From contig CAISFO010000033.1 of the NCBI GenBank assembly GCA_903884655.1, positions 62,001 through 126,000 on the forward strand: DNA of 64,000 bases, given 5' to 3'. The position numbers and the translations under genes are program-made. Source of the stretch: an uncultured Holophagaceae bacterium (lineage in GTDB: Bacteria; Acidobacteriota; Holophagae; Holophagales; Holophagaceae). Positions 20,341 through 28,867 of this stretch are shown piece by piece (positions within the stretch are counted from its first letter, which is position 1; each line of letters opens with the position of its first letter). The notes beneath the pieces are model-generated. The model did not search any database. It saw nothing but the letters and a program-made list of their open reading frames with translations, and was not told the origin of the DNA.

Positions 20341-23058
20341 TCATGGCTGCACCGGGGGAACCGGGGCGGGAAGCAGTATCAAATCCAGCCCGTCGATGAC
20401 CGTGCCGTCGGGCGCAATCCGGACTTCCCGGGGGGGCGGGACCTGGACCCCGAAGCGCCGGGCTTCCGCGGCCGAGACCTGGAGCCGGTAGCTGCCCGCC
20501 GGCAGGCCCGGCAGGGTGTAGAAGCCGTCGTAGGCCGTGCGGACCGTGCGGACCACCTGGCCCGCGGGGGTCGCCAGCTCCAGCGTGAAGCCCGGCAGCT
20601 CCTGGTTCCGGGGCTCCTGCTGCTGGTAGACGGTGCCGTTGAGCTCGCCCAGGACGATCAGGGGGAACTCCAGGGCCGTCACGTGGCCCGGCCGGGGGGT
20701 CACCCGGAGGCCAGGCGTGCTGGGCCGCATCAGGGGATCTTCCAGGCTGCCGGTGGCCACCGAGAGGTTGGCGTCCAGGCCGCCGCTAAGGTGGGTGAGG
20801 AAGGCCACGCCCTGCTTGTTGGTCGTGGCGGGCTGGGGCACCCCGTTCACCAGGAAGCGGACGCCCTCCAGGTCCTTCTCCCCGGGGTCCTGGCGACCGT
20901 TGCCGTTGCTGTCGATGAAGGCGTGGGCCGAGACCGCCCCCTGGCTGGCGAGGCCCTGGGCGTCGGCGGCGAGGCGCCCCTGGCGGGGCTCCCGGCCCAG
21001 ACCCAGACGGAGCGTGAGGCTCGCCGTAAGGTGGCTGAGGCTGGAGTAGCTGAAGTTCAGGCCGAGGCTGAAGGCGCCCTTGGACTTGTTGGCGCCGAGC
21101 TGGACCAGGGTCTCCCCCGTGGCCACGGTGTGGGTGAGGCCCGCCCGCAGGATCAGGGGCGCGAGGACCGGGGTCTCCGCTGTGAGGCCGAGGCTGGTCA
21201 GCTTCCGGCCGCCGCTCAGCTGATAGTCCGCCTGGCCTCGCAGCGAGAAGGCCTTGAACAGCCTGCTGCCCAGCAGCGACCCGGTGGTGCTGGTGGGCAC
21301 GGCGGCCTGGCCCCCAGTGCCTGAGGTCCGGGTGAGCTGGTTGGAGAGGAAGTAGCCCAGGAAGGAGGTGGAGAGTCGGCTGTAGAGGCTGTCAACCTCG
21401 CCGCCGGCCACGAGCTTGTCCTGGGTGCCGCCGACCTCCACCGTGAACCAGCTGCGCTCGAGGCTGGGCAGCTGGGCCGAAGCGTCGAGGCTGCTGCGGC
21501 TGCGCAGGGGGCCGTAGAGCGGGCGGAAGACCTCGCTGGTGAAGCCGCCCTGGAGTTCCGCGTGCTTGGCGTTCAGGCTGAGGGTGCCGAGCCGCGTGCG
21601 CAGGCCCAGCTCGGTCGCGGTCCCGCCCTGGCTGTCGCTGGCGGCGGTGAAGGCGGCCGACAGCGGCTTCCAGAAACCCTGGAGGCCCGCCTCGGTGTAA
21701 GTGTGGTAGGCGCTGCCGTCGAACTCGGCTCGGGCCAGGGCGAAGGTGGCCGACAGCTGCCCGGTGAGTCCGTAGCGGGCCTCGAACTGTGCCCGGCTGC
21801 CCAGGCCGGTCGGGTGGTCCCCCGCCAGCCGGTACTGGAAGACGCCCGCGGGGGTCTGGCTTGCGGCCACGTCGAAGCGCGCCACTTCCTCCCGCCGCTG
21901 GCCCTGGGGGCCGTAGAAGACCAGGCGGAAGTCATTCCATCCGTACGTGAGGGGCAGGTTCAGGAACTCGTACTGGCCGTCGGGGCGGGAGGTCTGGAAG
22001 GCCACCAGGGCCTGGTTCCGGTAGAGCTCCACCTGCCAGCCCGGGGGCAGGTCGCCCTTGAAGCTGTGCCGGTCGAAGGCGTTCGCCTGTTCGAGGGGGA
22101 AGTTGCTGACCAGCGCCCCGGTGCCGGCGCTGGGCAGGACCGTCAGGTTCAGGCCAGGGTTCAGGACCTGGCCGAAGGCGAATTCCGTGGCCTGCAGGGG
22201 GCCCAGGAGGCCCGCAGCGGGGTCCGTCCTCCCCAGGGTGGCCCGGAAGTCCGCCGGCCCGCCCTGGGTGTCCATGTTCGCGTAGAGGCTGGTGGAGAAG
22301 CCCAGCAGATCCCCGCTGAGGAAGGTACTGCTCTGGGCCTGGAGCCTTCCGCCGCGAGCAGACTGGGACTGGGCGTTCAGGGTCAGGGTCTCGTCAACAA
22401 AGGGGACCTCGATCAGCCGGTAGGGATCGGCCACCTTCGGGAAGGCCTGGACCTGGCGCTCGGGCTGGACCCGCCCCGCCTCCCGCTCGCGCTTCCACCG
22501 CAGTTGCAGGGGGAGCGGTTCCCGGGGCTTCACCGTGACGGTGGCGCGGCCTGGCAACACCTCGAGGGCGACGGGCAGCCAGGCGGCCAGCATCCGGGCG
22601 TCCACGTAGATGTCGTCGGCATGCAGCTCGATGAGGGAGCGGTCGAGGGAGGTCCGGACCCCCTGGATCTCCACGAAGCCCGCCAGGACGTCCAGGTGGA
22701 AGCGGCACTGCTCGTTGAGGAGGAAGCCGTCCGCCAGGCCCCGGCTGGGCTCCACCCGCACGCCCAGCTCCAGCAGCCGGCAGAGCTCGCCCAGGGGGAG
22801 CAGGTAGCCACTCTTCACCGAGAAGCCCGGGAAGGTATTGCTGAGGGTGGTCTGGTCGAGGCTCAGGGCGAAGAGGAAGACCTCCTCCTCGGGGCGGCTG
22901 ATCAGGGCGTCGGCCAGCAGCATGGGCGCTGCCAACCCGCTCGGCCCGCCGGTTCCAGTGGTTCCACCGCCGATAAGGGCGGCACCGCTCAGCAGGGCGG
23001 GCAGGCCCGCCTTTGCGAGGGCGCGGCCCCATGCGGAAGAACGCCGGATCAGTGGCAT
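20341..23058 (-). CDS. Usher-like outer-membrane assembly protein
   Basis: A 905-residue protein with an N-terminal hydrophobic export region, a soluble beta-rich part (50-210) and a long barrel-like region of alternating strands resembling fimbrial ushers (LPPGWQVELYRNQALVAFQTS...GQYEFLNLPLTYGWNDFRLVFYGPQGQ). The C-terminus has two small beta domains: an SdrD/Cna-B-like one (AFIDSNGNGRQDPGEKDLEG) and a carboxypeptidase-regulatory-like one (GFYTLPGLPAGSYRLQV). It sits between the chaperone gene (TGATG overlap) and the tandem DUF4402 gene. Role: secretion and assembly of the DUF4402 subunits. Confidence 0.82.
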   Translation of the reverse strand: MPLIRRSSAWGRALAKAGLPALLSGAALIGGGTTGTGGPSGLAAPMLLADALISRPEEEVFLFALSLDQTTLSNTFPGFSVKSGYLLPLGELCRLLELGVRVEPSRGLADGFLLNEQCRFHLDVLAGFVEIQGVRTSLDRSLIELHADDIYVDARMLAAWLPVALEVLPGRATVTVKPREPLPLQLRWKREREAGRVQPERQVQAFPKVADPYRLIEVPFVDETLTLNAQSQSARGGRLQAQSSTFLSGDLLGFSTSLYANMDTQGGPADFRATLGRTDPAAGLLGPLQATEFAFGQVLNPGLNLTVLPSAGTGALVSNFPLEQANAFDRHSFKGDLPPGWQVELYRNQALVAFQTSRPDGQYEFLNLPLTYGWNDFRLVFYGPQGQRREEVARFDVAASQTPAGVFQYRLAGDHPTGLGSRAQFEARYGLTGQLSATFALARAEFDGSAYHTYTEAGLQGFWKPLSAAFTAASDSQGGTATELGLRTRLGTLSLNAKHAELQGGFTSEVFRPLYGPLRSRSSLDASAQLPSLERSWFTVEVGGTQDKLVAGGEVDSLYSRLSTSFLGYFLSNQLTRTSGTGGQAAVPTSTTGSLLGSRLFKAFSLRGQADYQLSGGRKLTSLGLTAETPVLAPLILRAGLTHTVATGETLVQLGANKSKGAFSLGLNFSYSSLSHLTASLTLRLGLGREPRQGRLAADAQGLASQGAVSAHAFIDSNGNGRQDPGEKDLEGVRFLVNGVPQPATTNKQGVAFLTHLSGGLDANLSVATGSLEDPLMRPSTPGLRVTPRPGHVTALEFPLIVLGELNGTVYQQQEPRNQELPGFTLELATPAGQVVRTVRTAYDGFYTLPGLPAGSYRLQVSAAEARRFGVQVPPPREVRIAPDGTVIDGLDLILLPAPVPPVQP

Positions 23059-23957
23059 CAGGGCACGTCGAGGAAGCTTTCGGCCAACAGGGTGCCGCCC
23101 TCGGCGGGGGGCAGGCGGTAGGTCACCTTCAGGCGGCCAGCACCCAGGGCCGCGAGGCCCTTGGGGAGTTCGAGCGGCATGGCCGTCTTCCGGGTGGCAT
23201 TGGGCACGTAGACTGCGATGCCGGTGGTCTCGGAGACGGTCACCGGCGCCCCGCTGCGGGGGAGCCAGGTGGCCATGAGGTCCCCGTAGACCGACTGGTT
23301 GCCGGCCCGGTTCATGCGGAAGCGCAGGGTGCGGTCGGCGGGATCGTAGGCCAGGTCCGCCAGGGCCAGCTTCGCCGAGGTCTGGCCGTGGCGGAGGATC
23401 ACCGGAACCGCTAGGCAGTAGACCGGCTGGAGCCGAATGGAGAGGCCCTTCTTCGCACCGGGCTGGCCCGGGTCAGGGGGCTCCGGCGCGGGGGGCAGCC
23501 CCCGGAACTGTAAATAGAGCCGGTACTCGCCCTCGGGCAGGTCCGCCGGCTTGCGCACCTGCAGGCGGACCGTCTGGGATTCCTGGGCGCCGAGGACCAC
23601 CTCCCGGGGGGAGAAACGGATCAGGCCCGCCAGGTTCACGGCCCCAGGGGTGGTATCGAAGGGCTGTTCGGTGATGCCGCCCTCCTCGTTCATCTCCATC
23701 CGGATCAGGGCGATGCGGTAGGTGCCCGCCGCGAAGCCAGTGTTGGAGAGGTTCAGCTCGGCGGTGCGCTTGTGCATGTCCAGGACGACCCGGGCAGGGG
23801 CCACCAGCAGCTGTCCGGCGCCAGCGGCCGGGGCGGGCGCGGCCGGGCGAGTGGGGCTGGTCGGACCCGCCGGGGTCGGCAGGGCCTGAGCGGACAGCGG
23901 GCCCAGGAGCAGGGTCAAGGTCAGGAGCAGGTCGGCAGAGGCGGAAAGCAGGCGCAT
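23058..23957 (-). CDS. PapD-like periplasmic fimbrial chaperone
   Basis: A 299-residue protein with a signal peptide and a Pro/Ala-rich linker to about residue 45. An immunoglobulin-like donor-strand chaperone fold follows (LLVAPARVVLDMHKRTAELNLSN...GTYRIALIRME...IRFSPREVVLGAQESQTVRLQVRKP). It would hold DUF4402 subunits in the periplasm and deliver them to the usher. Its stop overlaps the usher start in TGATG, so the two are coupled. The long Pro-rich N-terminal linker is unusual for the family. Confidence 0.83.
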   Translation of the reverse strand: MRLLSASADLLLTLTLLLGPLSAQALPTPAGPTSPTRPAAPAPAAGAGQLLVAPARVVLDMHKRTAELNLSNTGFAAGTYRIALIRMEMNEEGGITEQPFDTTPGAVNLAGLIRFSPREVVLGAQESQTVRLQVRKPADLPEGEYRLYLQFRGLPPAPEPPDPGQPGAKKGLSIRLQPVYCLAVPVILRHGQTSAKLALADLAYDPADRTLRFRMNRAGNQSVYGDLMATWLPRSGAPVTVSETTGIAVYVPNATRKTAMPLELPKGLAALGAGRLKVTYRLPPAEGGTLLAESFLDVP

Positions 23958-24021
23958 GGCAGCTCGTTGCGGGAATGCACCCAGGGCCAGGGCCCCGGGT
24001 GCATGGGGTTTCGGACCTCGG

Positions 24022-24603
24022 TCAGTTGTAGGTGACGGTGACGGTGTAGCTGCCGCTGTAGTCGCCGTCGAGGGTTCCGGCGGGGACGTTCAGGGTGCCG
24101 CCCATCCGGAGCTGGCACTTGGAGCTGGCGATGTCTGGCAGCTTGGCGCTGGTCCCGGTGTTGCCATTGCCCAGGGCCGTCCAACTGTCTGCGCCGACGT
24201 TAGCCGTGGCGGCCGTCCAGGTGTCCACCGTCATGGTGCTGGTCGCACCACTCTGGCTGCTGGTGAGCGACGCCGTGGAGAAGGCGACGCTGAAGCTGGC
24301 ATTGCGCCGGCCGGAGACCACAATGTTGGCGCAGCTGGTGGGGTCGATGGTGCTGAGGCTCAGGCCCGTGCCGGTGGAGCTGATGGTGTTGTCGAGGGGT
24401 TTCAGGACCACGGTGCCGGCCGCAGAACCGGGGAAGACATCGCCGAACTGCATGGTCGCGGTGTAATCACCGAGCGTGATCGGGGTGAAGACCTTCGCGG
24501 TGATCGGGATGGCGCCCGAGGTGGCAGTGCCGGGGCCAGCCGCGAAGAGGGAAGCGCTGCCGACGACGAGCAGTGCGGTAAGAAGGTTGCGTGAACCACG
24601 CAT
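24022..24603 (-). CDS. DUF4402 fimbrial subunit 1
   Basis: About 193 residues with a signal peptide (LLTALLVVGSASLFAAGPG) and one DUF4402 domain: MQFGDVFPGSAAGTVVL near the start and GDYSGSYTVTVTYN at the end. It is the first gene of the subunit-chaperone-usher-tip series. GGAG lies 6 nt before the ATG at 24603. The leader carries a hairpin conserved with the paralogue at 26409 and is preceded by promoter B and upstream motif B. Likely the major shaft subunit, by inference. Confidence 0.85.
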   Translation of the reverse strand: MRGSRNLLTALLVVGSASLFAAGPGTATSGAIPITAKVFTPITLGDYTATMQFGDVFPGSAAGTVVLKPLDNTISSTGTGLSLSTIDPTSCANIVVSGRRNASFSVAFSTASLTSSQSGATSTMTVDTWTAATANVGADSWTALGNGNTGTSAKLPDIASSKCQLRMGGTLNVPAGTLDGDYSGSYTVTVTYN

Positions 24604-24623
24604 GAGGAACTCCTGAAGCAAGG

Positions 24624-24640
24624 TGCACCGGGTCGGTGCA
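24624..24640 (-). promoter_or_regulatory. Leader hairpin before DUF4402 subunit 1
   Basis: TGCACC-gaccc-GGTGCA forms a 6-bp stem just upstream of the Shine-Dalgarno sequence. The same hairpin, with one G-T wobble change, precedes the paralogous subunit gene at 26990-27006. Confidence 0.5.
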
Positions 24641-24703
24641 GATTTGGGTTAGGTCTCCGGGAGGACGATCCTCCCTGGAACGGCCGCAGCCTTGCTTCCC
24701 TAT

Positions 24704-24721
24704 AATCACATCTCATGCCAG
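24704..24721 (-). promoter_or_regulatory. Sigma-54-like -24/-12 promoter B (fimbrial operon)
   Basis: Minus strand TGGCATG, four bases, GTGA then TT. The -24 half fits sigma-54, the -12 half has GA for GC. It is 81 nt from the conserved upstream motif and about 105 nt before the subunit gene. Confidence 0.6.
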
Positions 24722-24800
24722 GTCTGGATAAATCGATATGCTGTCTCATTCGTTTGTTTAGGCGCTTTTGTTTTTTGGACATTGACTGTCTTGTTCATCA

Positions 24801-24824
24801 AATCTGGTACGGCTTTCGCGATTC
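24801..24824 (-). promoter_or_regulatory. Conserved upstream activator-like site B
   Basis: Copy B of the 24-bp motif. It differs from copy A at only two positions (T for C, G for A). Confidence 0.65.
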
Positions 24825-24925
24825 CGTACGGGGCAGCGCCGAGGCCACTCCCGACACGAAAACGCCCTGGGCCGGGGCCCTGGGCGCAGGGAGTGCAGGC
24901 TACGGTTACCAACTCCACCCGCAGC

Positions 24926-26248
24926 TCAGACGATCAAGGGTTCAGAGTCCGGGAGAATCCAATCGAAGGCTGGACTGGGCGTTCCTGTGGCAGGGGTTGG
25001 CGTCCGCCTGGCGCTCCCGCAACCGCCAGATGCAGGCCAGCAGCGGAGGGGCTGAACGCGGGTGGAGGTGACTGCCCCAAGGGCCTGCCCTGTGTCTGGC
25101 AGGGGCAGGTAGAGGTGCAGCGTGGCGCCCCCATCCGCCGAGTTCTCCGCAAGCAGGGCGCCCCCGTGCCGATTCACGATGGCCTGGGCCAGGGTCAGGC
25201 TGAAGCCCCTGCCCCGCTGGTCCCCGCGCGCCTTGGTGGAGGCGCAGGGGCTGAAAATGATGGAGAGGATTTCCGGCGCGATGCCGGGGCCTTGGTCGGT
25301 GCAGGCCAGGTGCAGGTAGGCGCCGGGTACCAGGGGGAGAGCATCCGCTCTGCGGACCTGCCGGACCTTCCCTTCGATGCGGAGTGTGCCGGAGCCGCCC
25401 ATGGCCTCGATGGCATTGCGAGCCAGGATCTTGATCACCATCTTGATCTGAACCATGTTGAGCCGGAGGGCGGGCAGGCCCTCGGCGAACTCGGCGAATT
25501 CGAGGGCCAGCCGGCAGCTCGAGCCCCTGACCTCTTCGTCCCAGGCGGCGCTCAGGATGGACTCCAGGCTGTACGTGTCCTCGAAAGCGACAGCGCTCCT
25601 GCCAAGGAGTTCCAGCCGGTTGCCGAGTTCCCTGATCTCCGCCCAGGATGACTCGACCGTAGTCAGTAGCTCGAACACCGCGTCGGGGTCGTTCCTGCAT
25701 TCCTTGGCCAGGTCCACGAAGAGCATCAGAGCCTGGAGCAGGTTGTTGTAGTCATGGGCCATGCCATCGGCGAAAACCCCGAGGATTGCCTCGAGCTGCG
25801 CCTGGCGCTGGTCCAGCCCCTGCGGCTGCGGCTCGGTTACCCGGGTCCGCCGCAGCAGGTCCGCGCAGTGAAGCAGCGCGGCATTGAGCTGATCGGGGTG
25901 CAGGGGCTTCAAGAGGTAGCGGTTCACCCCGAGGGCGATGGCCTGGATGAAGACCGAAGGCTGATCGAGGGCCGAAGTAACGATGACTGGCAGGTGCGGG
26001 GCCTCGGAGCGGACAGCTTCGATGAAGCCCAGACCGTCCAGCTTCGGCAACATCAGGGCGGTGATGATCAGGTCCGGCCGCGCGCGTCGAAATAGCTCGA
26101 GACCCTCGGCGCCGTCCGCGGCCACGCAGAGTCGACCGACCTGGGGCCGGAGGTGTTCCGAGGCCATTCGCCGGACCGTCGGCTCGTCCTCTACGTAAAG
26201 GACGGTGAGCCCAGCGAGGAAGACCTGGTCGGCAGCCAAGGAGGACAT
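24926..26248 (-). CDS. Receiver-histidine kinase protein with degenerate receiver
   Basis: A 440-residue protein in the order REC (about 14-130), HisKA-like with GMAHDYNNLLQAL (His165), and an HATPase with NAIEAMGGSGTL, DQGPGIAPE and GFSLTLAQAIV. There is no transmembrane segment. In the receiver the expected phosphoacceptor Asp is Ala (LIITALMLPKLDG, residue 64, codon GCC), so it probably cannot accept phosphate. The C-terminal 45 residues are low-complexity and unlike the family. It sits between the two DUF4402 subunit genes, on the same strand. Confidence 0.85.
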   Translation of the reverse strand: MSSLAADQVFLAGLTVLYVEDEPTVRRMASEHLRPQVGRLCVAADGAEGLELFRRARPDLIITALMLPKLDGLGFIEAVRSEAPHLPVIVTSALDQPSVFIQAIALGVNRYLLKPLHPDQLNAALLHCADLLRRTRVTEPQPQGLDQRQAQLEAILGVFADGMAHDYNNLLQALMLFVDLAKECRNDPDAVFELLTTVESSWAEIRELGNRLELLGRSAVAFEDTYSLESILSAAWDEEVRGSSCRLALEFAEFAEGLPALRLNMVQIKMVIKILARNAIEAMGGSGTLRIEGKVRQVRRADALPLVPGAYLHLACTDQGPGIAPEILSIIFSPCASTKARGDQRGRGFSLTLAQAIVNRHGGALLAENSADGGATLHLYLPLPDTGQALGAVTSTRVQPLRCWPASGGCGSARRTPTPATGTPSPAFDWILPDSEPLIV

Positions 26249-26408
26249 GGGGCGCTCCTGCAGGGAAAGGGCGTGCGGGGAGGCAGGCTCCTCGCCTGGC
26301 CCAGGGTAGGCTTGGGCCAGGTGCTGAGGCGCCTGGCGCCTTCCTAGTCCGCACCAGAGACACGGCTCTGGACCTGGGGGGGGGCGGGAGCCGTGTCGGG
26401 AGCGGAAC

Positions 26409-26969
26409 CTAGTTGTAGGTCACGGTCACCAGAAAACTGCCGTTGTAGTCGCCGTCCAGGGTGGCGGCCGGAACCGTCAGGGTTCCGCCCACCCGGAGGG
26501 CGATGGTCGCGCCAACGCTATCGGGTAGCGTGCCGTTGCCGCTGGCCAGGGCCGTCCAGGTGGTACCAATGTAGGTCGCACCAGTGAAGTTGTTCACCGT
26601 CAGGGAGGAGGTAGCCCCAATCTGGGTGCTGGTGAGCGTCGCGCTGGAAGGCAGCCCAACGCTGAAGGAAGCGGCGCGCCGACCCCCGACCGTTAGGCTG
26701 GCACAGCTGACGGGGTTGATTGCCCCAGTGGTAAGCCCCGTACCAGTGAAGGTGCGGAGGTTGGTGACGGGACTCATGGTCACAGTGCCGGAGGCGGTGC
26801 CAGGGAAGACGTCGCCGAACTGCAAGGTTGCGGTGGGGCCCGTGAGTGTGATCGGCACAAAGATGTGGGTGCCCGCCGAGACGGCGCTCGACGTGGCGGC
26901 GCTCTGGGCGAACACGGGGACGCTGCCGAGGACCAGCAGCGCGGGGAGGAGGTTGCGTGGCCCACGCAT
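26409..26969 (-). CDS. DUF4402 fimbrial subunit 2
   Basis: A 186-residue paralogue of the subunit at 24022. It has a signal peptide (LLPALLVLGSVPVFAQ), LQFGDVFPGTASGTVTM and the terminal GDYNGSFLVTVTYN. GGAG precedes the ATG by 6 nt. Its leader, promoter and upstream motif are duplicated along with the gene, so the two subunit genes look like a recent duplication of a whole regulatory-coding unit. No chaperone or usher follows this copy directly. Confidence 0.85.
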   Translation of the reverse strand: MRGPRNLLPALLVLGSVPVFAQSAATSSAVSAGTHIFVPITLTGPTATLQFGDVFPGTASGTVTMSPVTNLRTFTGTGLTTGAINPVSCASLTVGGRRAASFSVGLPSSATLTSTQIGATSSLTVNNFTGATYIGTTWTALASGNGTLPDSVGATIALRVGGTLTVPAATLDGDYNGSFLVTVTYN

Positions 26970-26989
26970 GGGGGACTCCTGAAGCTAGG

Positions 26990-27006
26990 TGCACCGGGTC
27001 GGCGCG
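26990..27006 (-). promoter_or_regulatory. Leader hairpin before DUF4402 subunit 2
   Basis: CGCGCC-gaccc-GGTGCA on the minus strand; the counterpart of the hairpin at 24624 with wobble-compatible changes. Confidence 0.45.
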
Positions 27007-27069
27007 GGTTTCGGGTGGGGGCTCCAGGAGGATGGTCCTCGTGGAGTGGAGACTGCCTTGTCTTTCCTT

Positions 27070-27087
27070 ATTCACGCCCCATGCCAG
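27070..27087 (-). promoter_or_regulatory. Sigma-54-like -24/-12 promoter C (subunit 2)
   Basis: Minus strand TGGCATG, four bases, GTGA then AT. It lies 80 nt from the upstream motif. Just past it, GAAAGnCAAGGC-like sequence is shared with promoters A and B. Confidence 0.6.
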
Positions 27088-27165
27088 CTTGGTTGGAACC
27101 TACAACCGTATGTATTGATTCAGTTGTGGATTAAGGCCGCTGGACTTTGACTGTCCAGTTCAGCG

Positions 27166-27189
27166 AATCAGGTACGGCTTTCGCGATTC
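27166..27189 (-). promoter_or_regulatory. Conserved upstream activator-like site C
   Basis: Copy C of the 24-bp motif. It shares CAGCGAATC or AGCGAATC at one edge with copy A. Confidence 0.65.
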
Positions 27190-27221
27190 CGGTCCGGACT
27201 TCCGCTGGTGGCGAGGCACCC

Positions 27222-28436
27222 CTAGGACGCCTGGGCCGAGGCCCCGACCTCCCGGGTGAGCTTGCTCGCGGCGAGGTTCTCTCGGGGACTGGGCACTGGC
27301 AGGAGGAGGTGCAGCGTGGCACCGCCGCCCGTCCTGTTCTCGGCCAGGAGGGCGCCCGCATGCTGCCTCACGATGGCCTGGGCCAGGGCGAGGCTGAGAC
27401 CCATGCCCCGCTGTTTCCCGCGCGCCTTGGTGGAGGTGTAGGGGCTGAACATGATGGGCAGAATGCCAGGGGCGATGCCGGGGCCCTGGTCGCTGAAGCT
27501 CAGCTGGAGGTAGTCCCCGGGCGCCACCGGTACAGGCTCCTCCGGCATGATCCGGCGAACCTTCCCCTCGACCCGGAGCGTGCCTGATCCGCCCATGGCC
27601 TCCACGGCGTTGCTGGCCAAGATGCCCACAGCCTCCTTCATCAGGTGCCGGTTGAAGCTGACCCAGGGCAGCTGCTCAGGCAGGACCACCTCGAGCTTGC
27701 AGCCGGAAGTGCCGACCGAACTGTCCAGGGCCTCGCGCAGGTGGGTATCAAGGTTGTGAGTGTATTGGAAGGATATCTCACCGGGCTGGAGAAGACCCAG
27801 CCGGTTGCCGAGTTCTCGGATCTCCTCCCAGGCCGATTCGGCTGAATCCAGCAGCTGAAAGACCTGGTCGGGGTTGGTCCTGGATCGCTTGGCGAGGGCG
27901 ACATCGATCATCACCGCCTGGAGCAGGTTGTTGTAATCATGGGCCATGCCGCCGGCCAGGACCCCCAGTGCCACCTCATGCTGAGTCTGGACCAGGGCCA
28001 GTTTCTCCCTTTCCATGGCCGTCCGTTCCGAGGCCACCCGCAACTCATGCGCGCAGTGGAGCAGCGCGGCCTCCAGGTGGACGGCGCGCAGGGGCTTCGG
28101 GAGGAAGCAACTCACGCCAATTTCAAGACACCGGAGAAGAACTTGGGTCTGTTCGCGGGTTGTGGTGAGGATCACAGGAAGACTGGGGGCCTCTGCCCGG
28201 ATGGCTTCGATCAGAGCCAGGCTGTGGGATTCCAGCCCGAACAGGTCGCACACGAGGATGTCGGGCCGCTCGCCCAGGAAGACCTCGAAGCCCACAGCCT
28301 GGTCCGCGGCGAAGCAGAGGCGCCCCACCAGGGGTTTGAAAAACTGCGCTACCAAGTTTGGGGTCCAGGGTTGGTCCCCCACATAGAGCACGGTCAATCC
28401 AGAGAGATATCGCTGATCCGCTTGATTCGAGGGCAT
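27222..28436 (-). CDS. Receiver-histidine kinase protein (paralogue)
   Basis: About 404 residues, paralogous to the protein at 24926. REC keeps its phosphoacceptor (ILVCDLFGLES, Asp64) but the N-terminal acidic pair is reduced (VLYVGDQP). The kinase part has GMAHDYNNLLQAV (His166), NAVEAMGGSGTL, DQGPGIAPG and GMGLSLALAQAIV. No membrane segment. The track start at 28550 overlaps the promoter. The ATG at 28436 has GGAG at 8 nt and aligns with the start of the paralogue. Confidence 0.87.
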   Translation of the reverse strand: MPSNQADQRYLSGLTVLYVGDQPWTPNLVAQFFKPLVGRLCFAADQAVGFEVFLGERPDILVCDLFGLESHSLALIEAIRAEAPSLPVILTTTREQTQVLLRCLEIGVSCFLPKPLRAVHLEAALLHCAHELRVASERTAMEREKLALVQTQHEVALGVLAGGMAHDYNNLLQAVMIDVALAKRSRTNPDQVFQLLDSAESAWEEIRELGNRLGLLQPGEISFQYTHNLDTHLREALDSSVGTSGCKLEVVLPEQLPWVSFNRHLMKEAVGILASNAVEAMGGSGTLRVEGKVRRIMPEEPVPVAPGDYLQLSFSDQGPGIAPGILPIMFSPYTSTKARGKQRGMGLSLALAQAIVRQHAGALLAENRTGGGATLHLLLPVPSPRENLAASKLTREVGASAQAS

Positions 28437-28544
28437 GGCCGAACTCCGGCAAGGATGGGGTTGGCGGGAGCCCTGCCCGCCCGGAAGAGAAAGACCAGCT
28501 CCATTGGGGCGCTCCTCAGCAGAGGAAGGGCTGTCAGAAACATT

Positions 28545-28562
28545 ATTCAAGTCTCATGCCGG
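28545..28562 (-). promoter_or_regulatory. Sigma-54-like -24/-12 promoter D (receiver-kinase)
   Basis: Minus strand CGGCATG, four bases, TTGA then AT. It lies 80 nt from the upstream motif and gives a leader of about 100 nt to the ATG at 28436. Confidence 0.6.
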
Positions 28563-28640
28563 GGTTGGCTGGCCCTGCAAGCACTCGTCCCCATGGAGTT
28601 AGGTTTCCCTGGCGGCAGGCAACGGCCAGCTTGCTCCTGG

Positions 28641-28664
28641 AATCTGGTACTGCTTTCGCGATTC
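28641..28664 (-). promoter_or_regulatory. Conserved upstream activator-like site D
   Basis: Copy D of the 24-bp motif; GGTACTG replaces GGTACGG. The remaining 28665-28867 stretch shows no gene. Confidence 0.65.
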
Positions 28665-28867
28665 AGGACGGGCGGCCTACCTGGAACTCTGGGCGAGCCT
28701 GACGCGAACCTCCTGAGCAGCATCGAGACCTGAAGCCAGGGAAAAGATGCACACCCGGCCTCGTCGTGCTTAGTCCAGATACGGTTCAAGGCGCACCTCT
28801 TGGAGCAAGGGAGGAATACGATGATTGGCTCGCCGCACGGGGAATCATGGGCTTCTGCCCTAGAAGT

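Noticed and set aside
18795-28664. Reading the 24-bp motif itself as a plus-strand sigma-54 promoter (TGGTACG-N4-TCGC has GG-N10-GC)
   Set aside because: In copies B, C and D it would point into the antisense of a kinase or regulator gene. All four copies instead sit 80-81 nt upstream of a minus-strand -24/-12 element that precedes a minus-strand gene.
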